Assembly (NCBI RefSeq): GCF_020921035.1
Contig: NC_063151.1
Coordinates: forward strand, 8,432,001 to 8,496,000
Source of the DNA: Rhodamnia argentea
Taxonomy: Eukaryota > Streptophyta > Magnoliopsida > Myrtales > Myrtaceae
Length of the DNA stretch: 64,000 nt
Reading direction: 5' to 3'
Shown: piece after piece, positions 11,037-25,900 of the stretch
How the letters are laid out: every line of letters begins with the position of its first letter
Position numbering within the stretch: position 1 is the stretch's first letter
Position numbers and translations under genes: made by a program
The notes under the pieces: model-generated
Told to the model about the DNA's origin: nothing
Seen by the model: only the letters and a program-made list of their open reading frames with translations
Database searches by the model: none

Positions 11037-13968
11037 TTCAATTCGAAAAGTTGGTGCTATCCATTTTGTGAAGAAGATGAAGAAAGCCTCAAGCTAATAT
11101 TTTTCTAACATGGCTTTGAGTTTCCCTCTACTTTTTTTTAATCTTCACCGTTTTGTTTGATCTGTTCTAAGTTTGATCTTTCCTTTGGTGTCTCCTTGTG
11201 ATCGACCCTTCCTGGGTTAAGGTCTGATAATTTTGTCCCTCTTCTGCTCTGTACTGGCGAAAATGCTTGTAAATAGAGTCACCGAACTTCACCTGTGCTT
11301 TTTCTCTCAACTAGTGGAAACCTCTTGTTCAGTTTCGGTACAGCGCGAAAATTTCTGGTAGTCCTTTCTCCTCCTCCTTTTTGGGGGCCAAATGTCTACT
11401 GTTGTCTGGTTCAAGTACATTCAAGAGCATTCAGGACAAGGAAAGATCATCTGCAATCATGGCTGCAAAAAGAAGTAATGAGAGACAACCCGATATCTCT
11501 TTTTGGTCGTCCCCTTTCTGTATTATCTGGACCGTGACTGTTGGCAGTGGGAGGAGGAGGAAGAAGAAGAAGATGATGGGAAAGGAATGAAAGTGGTGAT
11601 TATGGTGGTGATGGTTATGATGGGGATCAGACAGAAAAGATTGGAAGGGCGAGGCTGAAAAGTGGGGTGAAGAGCGGCTTTTGTCTCCATTTAGAGAATA
11701 AAAAAACATTCATCACGAGTCCTAATTATCTTTAAAGTACACTCTATTGGAGGGATAAAGCTCCATTGCTTTACTCCCATCTCTTCTCTTTTTTCCCCCT
11801 TTCATTGCCATGTACTGCGATGATAATCACAGCTTAACAGCTGGGCTTAAACATAATGATGGGTTATCATTAGTTGTAAACCTTTGGAATGCAAGGAATG
11901 TCATCTCAATAGTGTTTTCCCACTGCACTTTGGGAAATCTTGAGTGGGCTAAGAGTGTCAACTATTTATGGCAGGTTGACCTTTACATCGTCATTCACAT
12001 GCTGCATACTGTCAATGGGAAAAAGGTGAATTTGACAAATAAGTAAATAGTACGTCATATTCCAATCGTACCCAGAAAATTGACTTTGACGACCACTAAT
12101 GTTTATCTCCGCCTGCAACCCCAAATTAGTAAGAACTGAACCCAAATCGCAGGTGAGAAGTCAGTTTCCTCCTACCCCCACAACCCCTCTCTCTCTCTCT
12201 CTCTAATTTGTGATACAAGGATTTGTTTTAACTAAGAAAACCTCTTGTTATGTCCTAATCGTGATCCGTCTGCTCATTGTTTAAGGCAGAGCATCGTATC
12301 CCCAGCACTAGGGTGGCTGTCAACTTCAATTGGTTCTCATGAGCCTAAAGGGTTCAGCCTGTGCCTGCCCTTGCCGTGCGATTCCTCCTAATTCTTTCCA
12401 TCATGAGGTCGACCGTATGCTCAAATTGTCAACGTAGTCTAGCTACGCATTATCTACCAGTGATTTGCTATTCCCCGTCGATTTTCAAATGCTGGCCGGG
12501 AAAAGCTAGGGCTAAAAAGAAGAATGCTATTGTCGTAAGTTAACCGCAACTTAGGAAAAACCACATCCGATTCGCCTTCATCTTGTGGTCGGCACAGATG
12601 AATGCGGATGCCAAATTGCTATTCTGTATTTGTTAAGAGTGGACATGACGGTCGCATATTCTTGGCCCACCCCTCGTACTTGGCTCAGCGGAACTTATTC
12701 CCCATTTATGCACATCTTGTGAAAAGGGATGGTGAACACTCATGGGGTATCATCCCTCTCAGCATGACTCCAGTCTCCTCATAATGTTTCAGACAATTCT
12801 TGGGTTATGTTTGGTTCATGGAGGCGGACGAAACGAATAGAGTCGGTAATTTCGGGTGAGAAGTCGTTGATAATCAAATTGTGAAACAATGAAGGAATCA
12901 TCCTGTAAGGGTCATTCCCTTGATCTACTCATACAAGTAGAATTACTCTGGCATCAATGAAGTGTTGCTCTGGTTATTCGATCAGTCTCTTTGCCAAGAC
13001 AGTCTTAAGAATACCGCTGACAAAGTGTCGCTCCTGCGGACTGCAAACGTGACTAATCCGAGCCACCTACTCAATCAAGGCCCTAAACAGCATAGTTCTG
13101 AATATGCTCAAACAAATGGCTTGTTTCTTCGCACATGCAGCACAACAGGAACTAGGATTAGGAGGAGGGTGACAGAATATGAATCATGTAACTTTCGGTT
13201 CAGCTTTGTCGCTGAAGATTCGGGTGCAGATGGCAGATTGTTACTCAGAGTTTGAGTACATGATGCACGGCTGTTTGCTTTTCTTTTTGTGTTTTTGGTT
13301 GGAAGAACCCTGCTGTTATTACATGCGAATAATGGTGAAAACAGCATATACTAAAGTGTTCTAACAGCCGATTGATAGTACCAAAAAGAGATGAGCATCA
13401 AGCTTATAGGGAGGCCTTATTCTGGGCTTCAAGCTTCCTGGAATATAACCAACATCTCATGTCAGCACATTCCGATTGTTACCGTGAATCTATCCCATAT
13501 TGTCGCCCATCCAATTTGTCTCGGATGAGGATTCCGACCTTCCTCATTGTATCTGAGTTTATATTGACCTGACCTACCAAACTCTCTGCCTGCCAAAATG
13601 CAGTTCAAGCTCTGCAAATCCTAAACAGACTTCATCGTGGCCCCGTGGTAAATCTTCTATCATTTTCTCAAGGTCAAAAGTTTGAAACATGACAAGAGAG
13701 GAGCTGAAGCTGTGTAAATATATATTTCATAAAAAAAAAAAAAATGAGCTACAACTTTTTCTTACACTGAGACAAATGAACAGCACCGCACTGGAGCAAA
13801 CACCACGGCGTTCTCGTTTTTCTGTTACTGAGGTCAATGAGGTGCAACAAAAATAAGGACAAAGTACAACTCACTCTCACCCAAGACACAAAGCAGTATC
13901 AGGTGACAATCCATTTCCCAATTACCCTCGCAACGCAAACACAGCAAGAAGGATTCCGCCCATACAAT
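11037..13968. other. Intergenic between two convergent genes
   Basis: The proximal part (to about 11300) is probably BBX 3' UTR, and the distal part (about 13735-13968) probably SH3P2 3' UTR. A CT run lies at about 12188-12205 and an A-run at about 13731-13744. Several frames of 60-97 codons occur, none recognisable. I see no further gene. Confidence 0.5.
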
Positions 13969-16900
13969 TTAAAATACATGTGCCATCTTGCTTGCCAGAA
14001 CACGCTCCCTCCTCTCTACATAATCAAGGGGGAACCAACCGGCTTTTCCTTTGCATTCTCCCTCGGCCCAGCCACTGTTTGACACCTGCATTAGCATAGG
14101 AAAGAATTGAACTACCTCCTGATCATATAAGAGGAAGAAAATGGAGTATTCTTTTTGTAAATGGAGCACGAGAAGTCAATATAGATACTGGAGGGAACTG
14201 ATGAAAAATTCTCAATCCACTCAGCACAGTAACTCGCGGCTGTCATTTATTACTATCCAAATAATTTTCAAAGCTCACAGCCATGTAGGTCATCAAGAAT
14301 TTGATCGGGACTGAGAAAGCAACTATTTTCTGGCTGAACAAATCAATCTTTCCTGAAAGTTTTGAAAACAGTGGAGAGGTGGAGGATATATGTAGATGTT
14401 AGCGATGTGATGGGGCCATGGTTGCAATTAATAATTAGTGAAGGAGGTGGTGGCAACGAGATGCAGTGGTGGAAGTGTTGATATATTGGAAGAAGTGTTT
14501 CAATAGCAAATTGGTTGCCCGTAACTTTTAGTAGGAAAATTTTTACCGACAAGAGTAATTGTAAATTGCACAAGTCAAAGTTGGTCGAGAGTTGGTACTT
14601 TAATACTAGTTGGTAACTTACTCATACGAAAGTTGGTAAGTTTTCCAAATTAAAGTTGTTAATTTGATGAGTTGTTAATTTTAGAACAGTTGGTATCTTC
14701 CTCAAGTAGAAATAAGAAAGTTACTCAAATAGGAATTGGTAATCTAATACTAGTACTTATACAAAAGTTGAGCTACGAACAATTAGATACTTTGTTCAAT
14801 AAAGATCAGTTACTCAACAAGACATTCATAAACTTTTACCCTAGTGGTAAATTATTATCACTTTCCCGGCTAAACTATTTACCATTTAACAATTACCAAC
14901 ACCTTCACAGATTTTTAGGACACGGAACAATAGAATCATCTATCTTGACGACATCTGACACAGATTTTTCTCCATTCAATGTTAATACATTTTGTCCTCA
15001 CACCGCGTATCACAAGTTTATCCTAGTTCCAAGTTTTGCATCTCCTCACCATGCAATCTACAATTTACGGAAACAAAAGATGCCATACGACAGCAATGTT
15101 AAACTAGTACTATGCCTCTAAGTGGAATCAGCTAAAAAAGACTAAAACAAGCATAAATTAGTCAGCATAACCAGAAGAGAAGCTTCATAATAAAGAAAAT
15201 GAGAACTGAGTGACAACCTTACGGACAACAACATAGTCCCCTGTTGATAAACTTAACTCCACATCAGATACTGCTCTAAATGAGTGCATAACCTGATAAT
15301 TCAGACAAAAGATGATTACATGCTAAATAGTGATATGGTGTAAATAATGAAGTAAACCATCAAGAAAAATATATCGTCCACAAAAATTCACCGAGATCTA
15401 CCTCTCCCAAGAAATAGTCAATGGAATCTGCAGATTCATCATACGTCTGAGAAGCAAATGAACCATTGATTTCCTCATATGACGGGGGAGGAGGAACAGA
15501 AGTATCAGCAGCTACACTTGGAGATGCTTCAATTCGTTGGCGTTCTGACAACAACTGTAGAAAGGGAAGATGATTTCCAATCAAAACCAGAAGTTTAGCA
15601 AGACCAGAAAAACCTACTAGATTAGTGAAGGCGTATCTTAAATTAGTGCTAGAAAAGCCATGCAAAAAAACAATATATATATCAGACCTCGCCTTCAAGT
15701 TGATCAAGTATCTGTAAGACTCTTTGATGATAGCTTCTTTCTGATTCGACCTATAATTCAAAGGAAAGTATAGCTTTGATTATCCATTAGGAACGCAAAC
15801 AACTACAACCATCTTCATATGGAAAAAAATGAAAAAAGGGTGGAAGGATAGCATTACCATAGCAACAAGCCGTTGAAGAGTCATTTTCTGTTGTTGCCCT
15901 TCTACAGCAGTCATTGCAGCAGTAGCCTCTTTACCTAATGTTGCCATGTTTGTCTTCAGCTCCTGAAGCTTGGCCTCAGCAGCTTCTAGTTTCATGACAA
16001 TATCAGGATTACCCATGGATTCCCTTACCCTAGCTTGGCGCCTAGAAACATCGATAGCCTGTATTGGAGCATAACGGTATGTAAGGGCAACCTTGAAGAA
16101 CTAATAACACCTTCCGTTGCAAGAATTCTAGCATTTCTTTTTTCAATCCCCAAATATTGCGATTAAATGCTAATATTGCGAAAATTCTCAAAAACCAGCC
16201 ATCCTAGACACACCAAAAGACTGGACTTTAAATGCAAATAAAGTTCCAAGTTCTACAAGAAATTATCAGGGATGTCTGCTAACTATGCTGACAACGTTTC
16301 GGACCCCACAACTGAGAGCTGGATAGATAGAATCTTTAAGATCTGAGTCTTTCAGTATACTACATGAAGGAAAACCTGAAACATATTGTCAGTCTTTTCG
16401 GTTCTCTCCCCATAGATAGTTGGCCTTCAGAGCAGTCTGCTTCCTTTCTCTTAATGGAACATCCACAAAATGTCTGCTGCCACGTTCTTAGACTCTTTCT
16501 TTCATACCCTTTCTTAATGTATATATTTAATTTATTCAGAGCTACATTAAGATTTCCTGGGTTTAGCCAAGGCTTAGCTATGAAGTGACAATGTTCAGGT
16601 AAGAACTTTGAGCAAATGTGATAACATTCTAGCCCTCCGCGAGAGCGCGAGAGAGAGAGAGAGAGAGTCATAAATCAGAATGCCAGAGTTTTAAAGGGAA
16701 GAATAATCAGGGTATGAAAAATCTTAAGTTGTCATCTCATGAGTTTCTATAAGAGAGCTAAGCTATACATCCCTCTGCTAAGACTAGTATATAATTATAA
16801 TGAGGGGCCCCAACCCTGCTGGCAGAACCAAAGATGATGGAAGGACTAAGGTTACTAGTAGAAGTGTTGTCTAGGAGCACTACAAAGTTATCTTCTTGGT

Positions 16901-19900
16901 AAGTAATTTTGATACTCACCAAATGGATTTCAGTTGTTTTACGTTTGCAGATTAAACTATGAACACTAGGTCCCAAAGAAAGGCGCATGCCTAAGAAAAG
17001 ACCTTAAGATCAGTCTACTTCCATTACACAACTTACAATCTGCTTCTAGTTCTACTCTAAAATGATTCTAGCCCAAAACAGGAAGAAATTTCTGAGCAAG
17101 TATTACTCAATATTAAGCTTCAGCTTACACAGCATACAACAGCACTTCAGCAATCAATGAAGGATCAACCACACAAGATGACAGAATTAATGGACGTAAC
17201 TTATCATATGCAGGTGAGTTGAGCTTCGACTTCCCTAAAATGGCCAGTGACAATTAAATTGCAAATACATTAAGGGAGCAAACTCAAATAATGTCACCTG
17301 AGCCTCAGCCTCTTGACGCACTCTGTCATATCTTTGGGCAAGTTGCCTAGCATCCTCCAAGGGAGCACCCATCACCATTGCTCTTAAAGGCTCTGCCACC
17401 TGATGAGACCACTAGTTCAGTCATAATGATAATGTGCAATTACCATCCCTATAGTAGCATCCTTAAATCAATTAGATTAGAGGCTGATCGAGTATGATTT
17501 AGTCTACATACAATTTCTTGTTGCTGGGGTGCTATGGATCAGTTCCACAACTTAAGTTGTCAAAGAATTCAACCGAAACTACATCCGTTATTTACTACAC
17601 CATGTATGCAGAAGTATATGTTTGTATTTACGAGTTTGTATGTGTGCGTTCCCATGTACGTGTATGGACATCCAATCAATGCAAGCTAACTCAACTCATC
17701 TCTTACAAAATAAAATACCCCAAACAGAGGACATAAGATGATATTTCGTGAAAAATGAAGAATATTTATGTCTTTAGGGAATTTAATAAATAACCAAGAA
17801 ATTGTACATTAAACTGCCATTAATTATCAAGGTTCAGTCAGGGTCCCTGAAGGTCCAGCAAGGTCGTAGGACATAGTAGCAGGACATCCCATTTTTGTAA
17901 AAGCCAGGGAATCTAAATCCCCAACCTTCTGAACTATACTGGTAGAACAAGCAACAAAGGAAAATTTCAGTTGAAGCAATCTTAAGTAAAAAATTTGGAA
18001 ATAGTGTGGCTGCAGGATTGTGACAGGTTGCTTGCAACGGAAGCATATCAACTACAGGGGCATATAAAGACATGAAAGTGTAAGAACATGTGACAATGCA
18101 TGTATTAGACTTGGGGAGACACAAGCACATGGACACAATGGTGCAGGACTCATGTGGGTTTTGCAGAAGGCAAGAAAAGGGGGATGAAAAGGAAGGCAGG
18201 GTGGGATAAACCAGAAAGCGCAAGCCCGCTTCTATACATTTAATGTGATGTTTTAGATGAGGCAAACTTTAAGAGAATAGGGGCTAAAAAGTGAAACAAA
18301 TCAATACCAATATCCGAGAAAAAGATCAGAATCCAGTATGCGTGAGGTATTGCAAATTGTTTCAGTGATATGATAATCCCCAATCTAACATAAATGAAAT
18401 AGTGCAAAAATGAAGATACACTTCCCGCATAATAAGTTTGCACTTAGTGTTCATCCCATACAATCAAATCAAGCAGTGAACGAGCATATAATCTACTAGG
18501 CATACATTTAGTTGGGTTTACCTGGGTTCCAAGAGTTTTCAATAGATTTCCACGCTCTCTTTCCATTTGAGCTCGAGCTCTTGAAAAATTTAAGGCAGCT
18601 TTAGATAAGGTAGTGCCACTGGTACATGTATTTTCAGCACCATATTTTCTACAGTCTTCTGACAACTTGGTACCTGCGAAGAAAAAACATGAAGAAAAAC
18701 AAATGACACCGGTAAACTCAAAACCCAGCCATAGCGGAACAACATTATCCACAAACTCACCTATTTCAACTTGCTTGGACCCATGAACTATGTAACCTTC
18801 CACACCACGAACTATATCCCTTTGGAAATGCTGGTAATTTAGATTCTTAACTCTGGTTAATAAACAAATAACCAACATAGGTTTCAATCAACAAGGAGAA
18901 CCGGAGTAACCTTGCCAGCACGAGTCGATATGTAAAGCTTCTCAAGTCTCTGATGATGCTGAAGTTCTGTCTCATCAGCTACAACATTATCTGAACCTCC
19001 GTATACACCAGCAAACTGCCTAAAGACAGCCTGTGACAAAATTAACCGCAATCTGATAAATCTAAATAGAAAGATCAATAAGCAAAATCAAATATCTTAA
19101 ACAACAACTTCTGCTGCATGGGTGGAAACCAGCTAAAACACTCCCAGTGATGGCTCCTAGAGACTCTCTTAGAACAGAGAAGGATGTAAAATAACCTCGA
19201 AAAAGAATCTGGAAACACTATCAGAACCTAAACAAATAATCGCATACGAAGTAGAACAATTGGCATGGTAGTCCCATGAATGCTAGCAGTTGGCTTTGAA
19301 AACTTTAAAGCAGGTGGATCCTTCACCCTCCCAGTGTCCTTTTCACACAGTTCACACTCCTACTACATCGATAAATAAAATTACTGCAGAATGTCTTTTT
19401 TGGGTTCGGTTTTCTTTCCTCCAATTAATGCTGAAAAGAGATCACGCTGAGGTGCACGTTTAAGGAGGCCAAATGTCCGAACTCCTCTAATCCCACCGAT
19501 CTGTGAAGCTGTACCGATATGGGTCTTGGCACTCATTCCAAAAGTAAAATCTAATAGCGGATGGTGAATTTACGATATACGATATATGCCAGAGCCATGT
19601 CTGATTTTCTTTCTATCATTTTTTCATTGATTACTTCCATTATGTACATCACAGGTAGAAGTGCGCAACCTGTGCCTCACCCCGATATGCAGAGACAAGA
19701 CGCCACCAAATCTAGAGGTTTTACCGACCCATGCACTATGGTTGACTCACAAATTAGCCAAAGACAGACAAAGTCCCTCATATACAATCGTAATCAGGAA
19801 GCGGATCTCCCCTGCTGCTACAATCAATCCCAAACGTTCATAATCAGCTGAACACACGATCAGCACGGAGAACACTAAATCCCCGCAACCTCATCCAGTG

Positions 19901-20121
19901 ATTCGATCAATTAATAAGCAGATTAGACGAACAGAAACAACCAAAATCGAAGGCCAGATCGGCGTAGCCACGAATTTGGCAATATGCATCGGGGGAGAAC
20001 CACGAAATCGATCTAAATCCCGAAGGGTTCAAGAGGAGAATTGAAGAGGCCGGATGGTTACCTGCTGCTGCTTGGCGACCTGATCTCGGAGCTTCGTGGC
20101 TTGTTTCCGGATGGCCTCCAT
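13969..20121 (-). CDS. SH3P2: SH3 domain-containing protein, SH3P2-like (BAR + SH3)
   Basis: Ten exons: 20062-20121, 18911-19030, 18761-18830, 18522-18673, 17298-17399, 15858-16058, 15688-15750, 15402-15554, 15218-15292, 13969-14085. They join to 370 residues, close to the roughly 368 of Arabidopsis SH3P2. The N-terminus MEAIRKQATKLRDQVAKQQQ leads into a helical BAR-like region (to about 250). A proline patch PPPPSYEE (about 277-284) and a C-terminal SH3 domain (about 308-360) follow, with W338, P351 and Y354 in the peptide-binding surface. Known relatives bind membranes and PI3P and act in clathrin traffic, cell-plate formation and autophagosome formation. All junctions are GT-AG and keep frame, and 'MGNPDIVMKLEAAEAKLQEL' is typical of the family. 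Exon 1 carries only 20 codons and is followed by a long first intron. No defect seen. SH3P1 or SH3P3 identity is less likely but not excluded. Confidence 0.93.
14570..14910. repeat. AGTTGGTA-rich repeat inside SH3P2 intron 9
   Basis: The word AGTTGGTA or a close variant recurs about seven times between 14581 and 14735 at spacings of roughly 20-45 bp. The opposite orientation (TTACCAAC-like) appears near 14880-14900. This suggests a degenerate foldback in the last intron. Ends are uncertain. Confidence 0.35.
16639..16668. repeat. GA microsatellite in SH3P2 intron
   Basis: A GA run with one CGCG interruption lies in the intron between exons 5 and 6. Confidence 0.75.
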
Positions 20122-22913
20122 GGAAGCCGAAGCTTGTGGTTCAGGTGCGGATTTTCAAATCTCCGGGAGTTGATGATCTTTTTAGGAGAAAGTCGCTCTG
20201 TTTCTCAAGGTCCTTTCGAACAGTTGAATTTTAACAGAAAGTGAAAATGAACCGGGCATTTGGGCCGGGTTAATGAACTCCGGATCTAAAAACCGAGGAG
20301 CGGTTCTGTCTGGACCAATTCCTCAGGGATGATTTCCCTAACCCAGTTCCTTAAACATCACTTCATCATTAGCATTGTCCATTGGCCACGTGAAAAGTTT
20401 CCTCCTTGAGCTCTTCAGAAATTTTGATCATAGGAGGAGTGCTTGATTGCTTCAAGCATTAGGTCCATGCACTCTTCCCCGCCATGCAGAAAACTTTCAA
20501 AAGAAGTCTCACTCAACGTGCCAAAAAATCAAAATGTCGGATTTAAATCGATATAACCGGGCTCTTGAGAGCAAAGAGACTTGTGAAAAAGAACTACTTT
20601 GACCTAAATGGCAAAGGAAACTCCAAAAGTGCCGGAGAAGTAAATTTGCAAGATCTCCGAGAACATCGGAATGAAAGATAATTTAAAGAAACATTAACAC
20701 TTAAATGGAAGTATTTTGCCACAATAGGTATTCACAACAAACATTACCAATAACAAGCTTGACCTGAAAACTAAAAGCTTAAAGTGAAAAGGACTTTGGT
20801 TCGAAAGGGAAACTACATTCGAACAAGAATTCAGCATAGTGTGTTTGGGCGTATCTTCCTCCTTTGCATTCTTTCTAGCTCAACTTTTGCAATTGTTGAA
20901 AGATTCGAACTGAACTAGATATGACTCGACTATCGTACTGTGCGATTTTTTCTCAACTTATCTTTACTTGATTCTTATCTTGATGTTTGGACCGTAAATT
21001 TACATCAACAGCAGTAACATAAATGAAAAGCACGTGTTTCAATTATATGAAGGACTTGAAAAGTACGGTATGTATACTAGTCACAATGTGTAAATGCTAA
21101 ACTACCATCGCTCGGACACTAAAAACCATCAGCATAACTGAGGCTACATTTTCCCACCTGAATTGTCATTGCCAAGAAACACGTGCGCATTAAACGCTCA
21201 GCTGCACTTATTTCTAGGTTTGATCGCGTACGTAGGAACACAGAAACCACCGGTACTGTCAACATTTCGAGGGACAGGGGATTGGGCGACTCTCCGAACG
21301 CGCTCTACTCAAACCGTGTTAAGTAATGCAAATGACAGCTTAAGATAACCTCTCGTTGGATGAGTATCCGTAGATTTAGTGCACAAGAACACCCACGAAT
21401 GTGTTGTGGACGGTTGTTGAACATCAATTAAAGGAGTATTTTGTCATTTCCAATGCAAATTATTTTCTTATTGAAAGTTTAGTTTTGTTTCGTGAAAAAA
21501 TGAGTAATTTAAAAAATATTTTTCTAAAAATGATCGCACGTATCGCTTAAAATAATTAGTCAATAAATTATCAATAATAATTTGTGTCAAAATATTTACG
21601 CAGACCATAAAAATATTTTTGATTCATTTAATTTTATTGTTTTTTAAAAAATATCTTCTAAAATACCTTCTTCTTCTTTTTTCGTAAAATAATCGGAACT
21701 TAAGTATAGCTAACGAGTGTGTCAGAATAGCCGTGTCCCATCTACGTCTAGAGGCAAACTTTTTCTCCGAAATAGGTCCAATTGCTTCTCTTTGAAACTA
21801 CGACAGAACTCTTTTCAGACAGTCTTGGGTCAGAGGATGGGCGGCACATGAGCTTTCTCACTCATGTTGTGGACCCAATACAGTATCAATTCACACGGTC
21901 ATACAATGATTATAATTTCACATGCTAACCAATCAATAGCCACGGCTGTAACACCTAATTGCCTTTTTAAAACCCAACAAATCATTGATGAGAAATAAGA
22001 CCAGCGTAGACCAAATTGTGTACCGGGTCTCAATTCTATAGTTATCATGTTCATTATATTAGCTTAACACAGTTGTAATGCTTCCACCTAGACAATGCAT
22101 TAACCAATATAGATGGATATATTAATAAAGAAAAATTCAGAGTTGGCAATATTTAAAGATGAACAATGTAATTATGATTTGAAAAAAAAAAGACAAATAA
22201 ACTAGAAATTAAATTCTCATAAAATGATGTTGTTCGGTATCTTGTACTAACCATCATTATGGGAATGTTCGTGCAGTACAAAAATTACTTCAATTCATTG
22301 AGGTATGGTATGTTGCAAGTGATTATTTACGAGAAGAGGTGAATCTTAATTTTAGGATGACACACTCCTTTGATTCGGTCCATATAATGTCTTTTCCGGA
22401 GACCGAGAAAATGCATCTCAAGTTCACCAACTAATAAGTATGAAAGGATTAATATCAGATCCTCTTACCCAGTGATGAGGACAAGTAGGTCTTTTGAATC
22501 ATAAATAACTAACAGTCATCTGAGAAACTGGGCAAACAAATCAGGGAAAAGGTGTCGCTGGGCAATAGCAAGACAGGACAAATTGCATGTTCAAACTACG
22601 GTTATGCCGAAAGGCATCTTGCTATTCAGAATGCTTCGGCGCCTAGCACTAAGTCCAGAATGCTAACTATAGCTCCACCCAGGTCTCTTGGCATGTCCGA
22701 GCTAAAGCAAAAAGACCAACTTAGGAAGGACTGGAGGAGTTTCACTATAGTCCATAAAAGATGCCTGCACGGTTGTTCTATGATGTGCCAGAGACACCTG
22801 ACTGGGGAACTACTGATGTCCTGGAAGGTGAGTTGTCAAACTCAAAAGAAAGGTAACATTCGATAGAGGATGAAATGAAAAGCCAACCAGAAAATGAAGG
22901 TTGCTTAGAGAAG
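20122..22913. other. Intergenic between SH3P2 start and TMCO4-like end
   Basis: The part near 20122 is the SH3P2 leader and promoter. The part just below 22914 should hold the 3' UTR of the DUF726 gene. AT-rich sequence fills 21430-21700. Frames such as 22552-22866 (+) match nothing known. No gene, RNA or element border recognised. Confidence 0.5.
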
Positions 22914-25900
22914 TCAGGCTAAGGTAAGACAACTCTTTTCATCATGAATCTTCGCACTTTTTGTTCTGAAAACGGGGTAAGGACTGTCCAGTTCTTGCTG
23001 TTCCAAAATTTGTTTTGCCGTCCAGAGGTAGGATGAGTGACCATCTGTCAACTCTGTTACATCGACCTGCAAGATAAGTTGATCACAGGTTGAAAACGAC
23101 GGGATGGTTATGAAGACCATGGGGGAAAATTAGGATAGGATTACTGTAAAGAAAGTGTGAAAGAGAGCTTACGTTCTCCACGCCAGGAACATTAACAGAT
23201 TGAATCCCAGCTAACCCCTGAGAGAACAAACTGAAGACGGTGAAGCGGTTAGTGCAGTGAGATACAAATAGAAGCAATACCGAAGAAACACCGCTGTTTC
23301 CAGAAGAGGAAAATGATTATGTTAGATACCACCTAAGCCTATTACCATTTTGTATCAAAACCTTTTACAGTTCAAAAGGTAGGTTAAGAGCTTGCATGGG
23401 GCACCCTGAGCCATGACAAATGGAAGGTACGATAAATTACACTCGATATCTGGGGATTGTTATGGGGGAAATTTCTCAAGGAAAAAAAAAAATCAGTCAC
23501 CCCCGAATCATTTAGCTCTGGATGTTCACAGGAGCTGTAATTTTTCACATTAATAAAAATGCACTTTCTGCTGCATTACTAAAAGGTCAATATCAAAAAA
23601 CTATTTCTGTTTCAGCATTGACATTTCCCCTTTTTCGCCCAAACAATACTTTATCTGAATTCTTGCTTTCAGCTTTATCATGGTTAACTATAAATTTGCT
23701 TTCCCAAGTTTCTGTTTTACATCACTCTTCCTTTCTTTCCCCTAAGTTCCGCTTCAAGTTACTTCACTGGCAATGCCCTGTGAGATAGGTGCTCTCTAAT
23801 CACTAATGGTAGATGGAATGGAAAAAAGCTGAAAGCAAAATCCCCCTTAACAGAACCTCAGAGAACAGGCTGAAACTGTTATGACTGTCTACCGCTCTCC
23901 TGTAAATCGAGATTTTCATTTTGAGCATTAGTATTCTGTGCCTTCTACTACAAGGAATAAGCAGGTGACTCAAATACCACTGTGTAGGGAGTAAAAACGG
24001 AACTACTCATTCGCACCTGGCTCGGAAAGCAATACCAAGGGTCCAATCATTTGTTGAATATGCATTGACAAACCTTCCTGCCACCATCTGCAAAATCATG
24101 TCATGGAATAGTAAGACCATAAATAAACAGGACTATATTTATGAAGGAAAGACTGAAACAGAGAGCTCAAATATACCTTTCTTGCTATCTCCCAATTTTC
24201 ATCCTTGATTGAAATTGGTGCTCCAAGAAGAACCACCCTTTCAACAAATCTAGCTGCAGACAGTAAGGACAAAAGTAATCATATCTCTGACCAGCAAAGG
24301 TATTACCAAGTGAAACGCAAAATCAGAACCATATGATATCTACCATTATCTTCACTTGCTTCAGCCAAAAACTGTAAACATTTGAAAATGACTCGGGCAC
24401 CCAGGGAGAAGCCTATGAGAGTGACGGGCCTATAACATGTTATAGAGGCAGTCAGACAATGCCTTGGATAGAAATAGAAGGGGAAAATGAGCAGTCTTTG
24501 GTCCATGGAGTTATTTTGCAGACCAGCAGAAAGCAACAAGAATGAGCAAAATCAAACGTACAAGTTGACCAACCTGTTACCTTGCAATCCCTTCAGTAAC
24601 ACTTCAGATAACAGTTCTCCTGCTTTATCTGATCTGCAAATAATGCTAATATCAACGTCAGAACAAAAGGCATTAAGGTGACAACAAAACACTGCAATTC
24701 CAGTCAGTTTTATTTAACCAAAGAAGGATGGGAAATACATGGTAAGGAACATGGTTAAAGAGGGATGCAAGGTTTAAGAAAAGTCATAAGTGACACATGG
24801 GATAATGACTGGATCAAAGAGGGCATTGCTAAAGAGGAAGGAAATTGGAATAGCTCTGTAAACTGCATCATATAACAAGGAATCTTACGAAATGATGAGT
24901 ACTAATAGATAGAGTAACGATATCACCAAATTTAGATACTATATAGCAGCTTAGTCACAGCATGGTAGACGGACACATCTATAAGTTTTAAAACTTCTGA
25001 GAGATTCCATGATAAGTCATGGAGCTTCCTAAGTCATAGACAAGTCCAGAAGAAGCGATAATCTCAAGAATGTCAGTAACTAATGAGGCTGTACGATGTC
25101 ACATAATGAAAGTGAGGGACCAAGTTGTGAATCCCTAACTCAACAAGCAAGAAATTCAGAACTGACACCATGCAAAATTGTGCCAGTTGGAGCCCTAGGG
25201 CTTCGATAAATTGCGAGCTGTGCATGCTTGTCTTATGATTCAAAAGCTCTGGGTCTGAATATTAATTTTAGTTTTTGCAAAGAATAAAAATACTAATTAA
25301 TATTCTTAACCTGTCAATAGCAATGGCCCATTTACTGTCTATCATGTCCGATGCAGTAACCAGAGTTGCTGGTAAAGCTAATGCAGCCACAAGCGTGCTC
25401 AGAACAGTCATCATTGCACCTCCTTTAACTAACTCCATAGCAATTCCTGCCAGAGGAGGTACAATGATCAATAAAAGAATTAGATTGTGTTCACTAAATA
25501 TGCTACGATGCCATAAGCTTGTAAGGTTGTGAGAAATTACTTGAAGTAAGCCAGTCCTGTATGGCAGTGCTTAGAGCAATCAAATTCTTAGACTCCCATT
25601 GCAGTGCATACCTATATTTCGAAAACAATAATATCACCACACCATCTGAATGGATCAAAACAGAGCGGCTACTAGTACCACACGCTTTAAATATGTTAAA
25701 GCGGAATTCAGCTTGGCTGCCACAAGTGAGACTCAAGCAACCTCATAGTTTCCTTTACTATTCTGCTCCCCTTTAGCAATTGGTGTCCGTGATATGCAGA
25801 AGTCAACTTACACAAGTTTGGCAAAAGAACTCAAGAAGGCAGCGACCTCCCCTCTAAAGCAAGCTTAAATTCTTTCTTGAGAAATAACCCAACTAAATTG

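Noticed and set aside
14672-15121. 149-codon + frame
   Set aside because: Lies in SH3P2 intron 9, AT-rich, no similarity.
22552-22866. 104-codon + frame
   Set aside because: Opposite strand beyond the 3' end of the TMCO4-like gene, no recognisable similarity.
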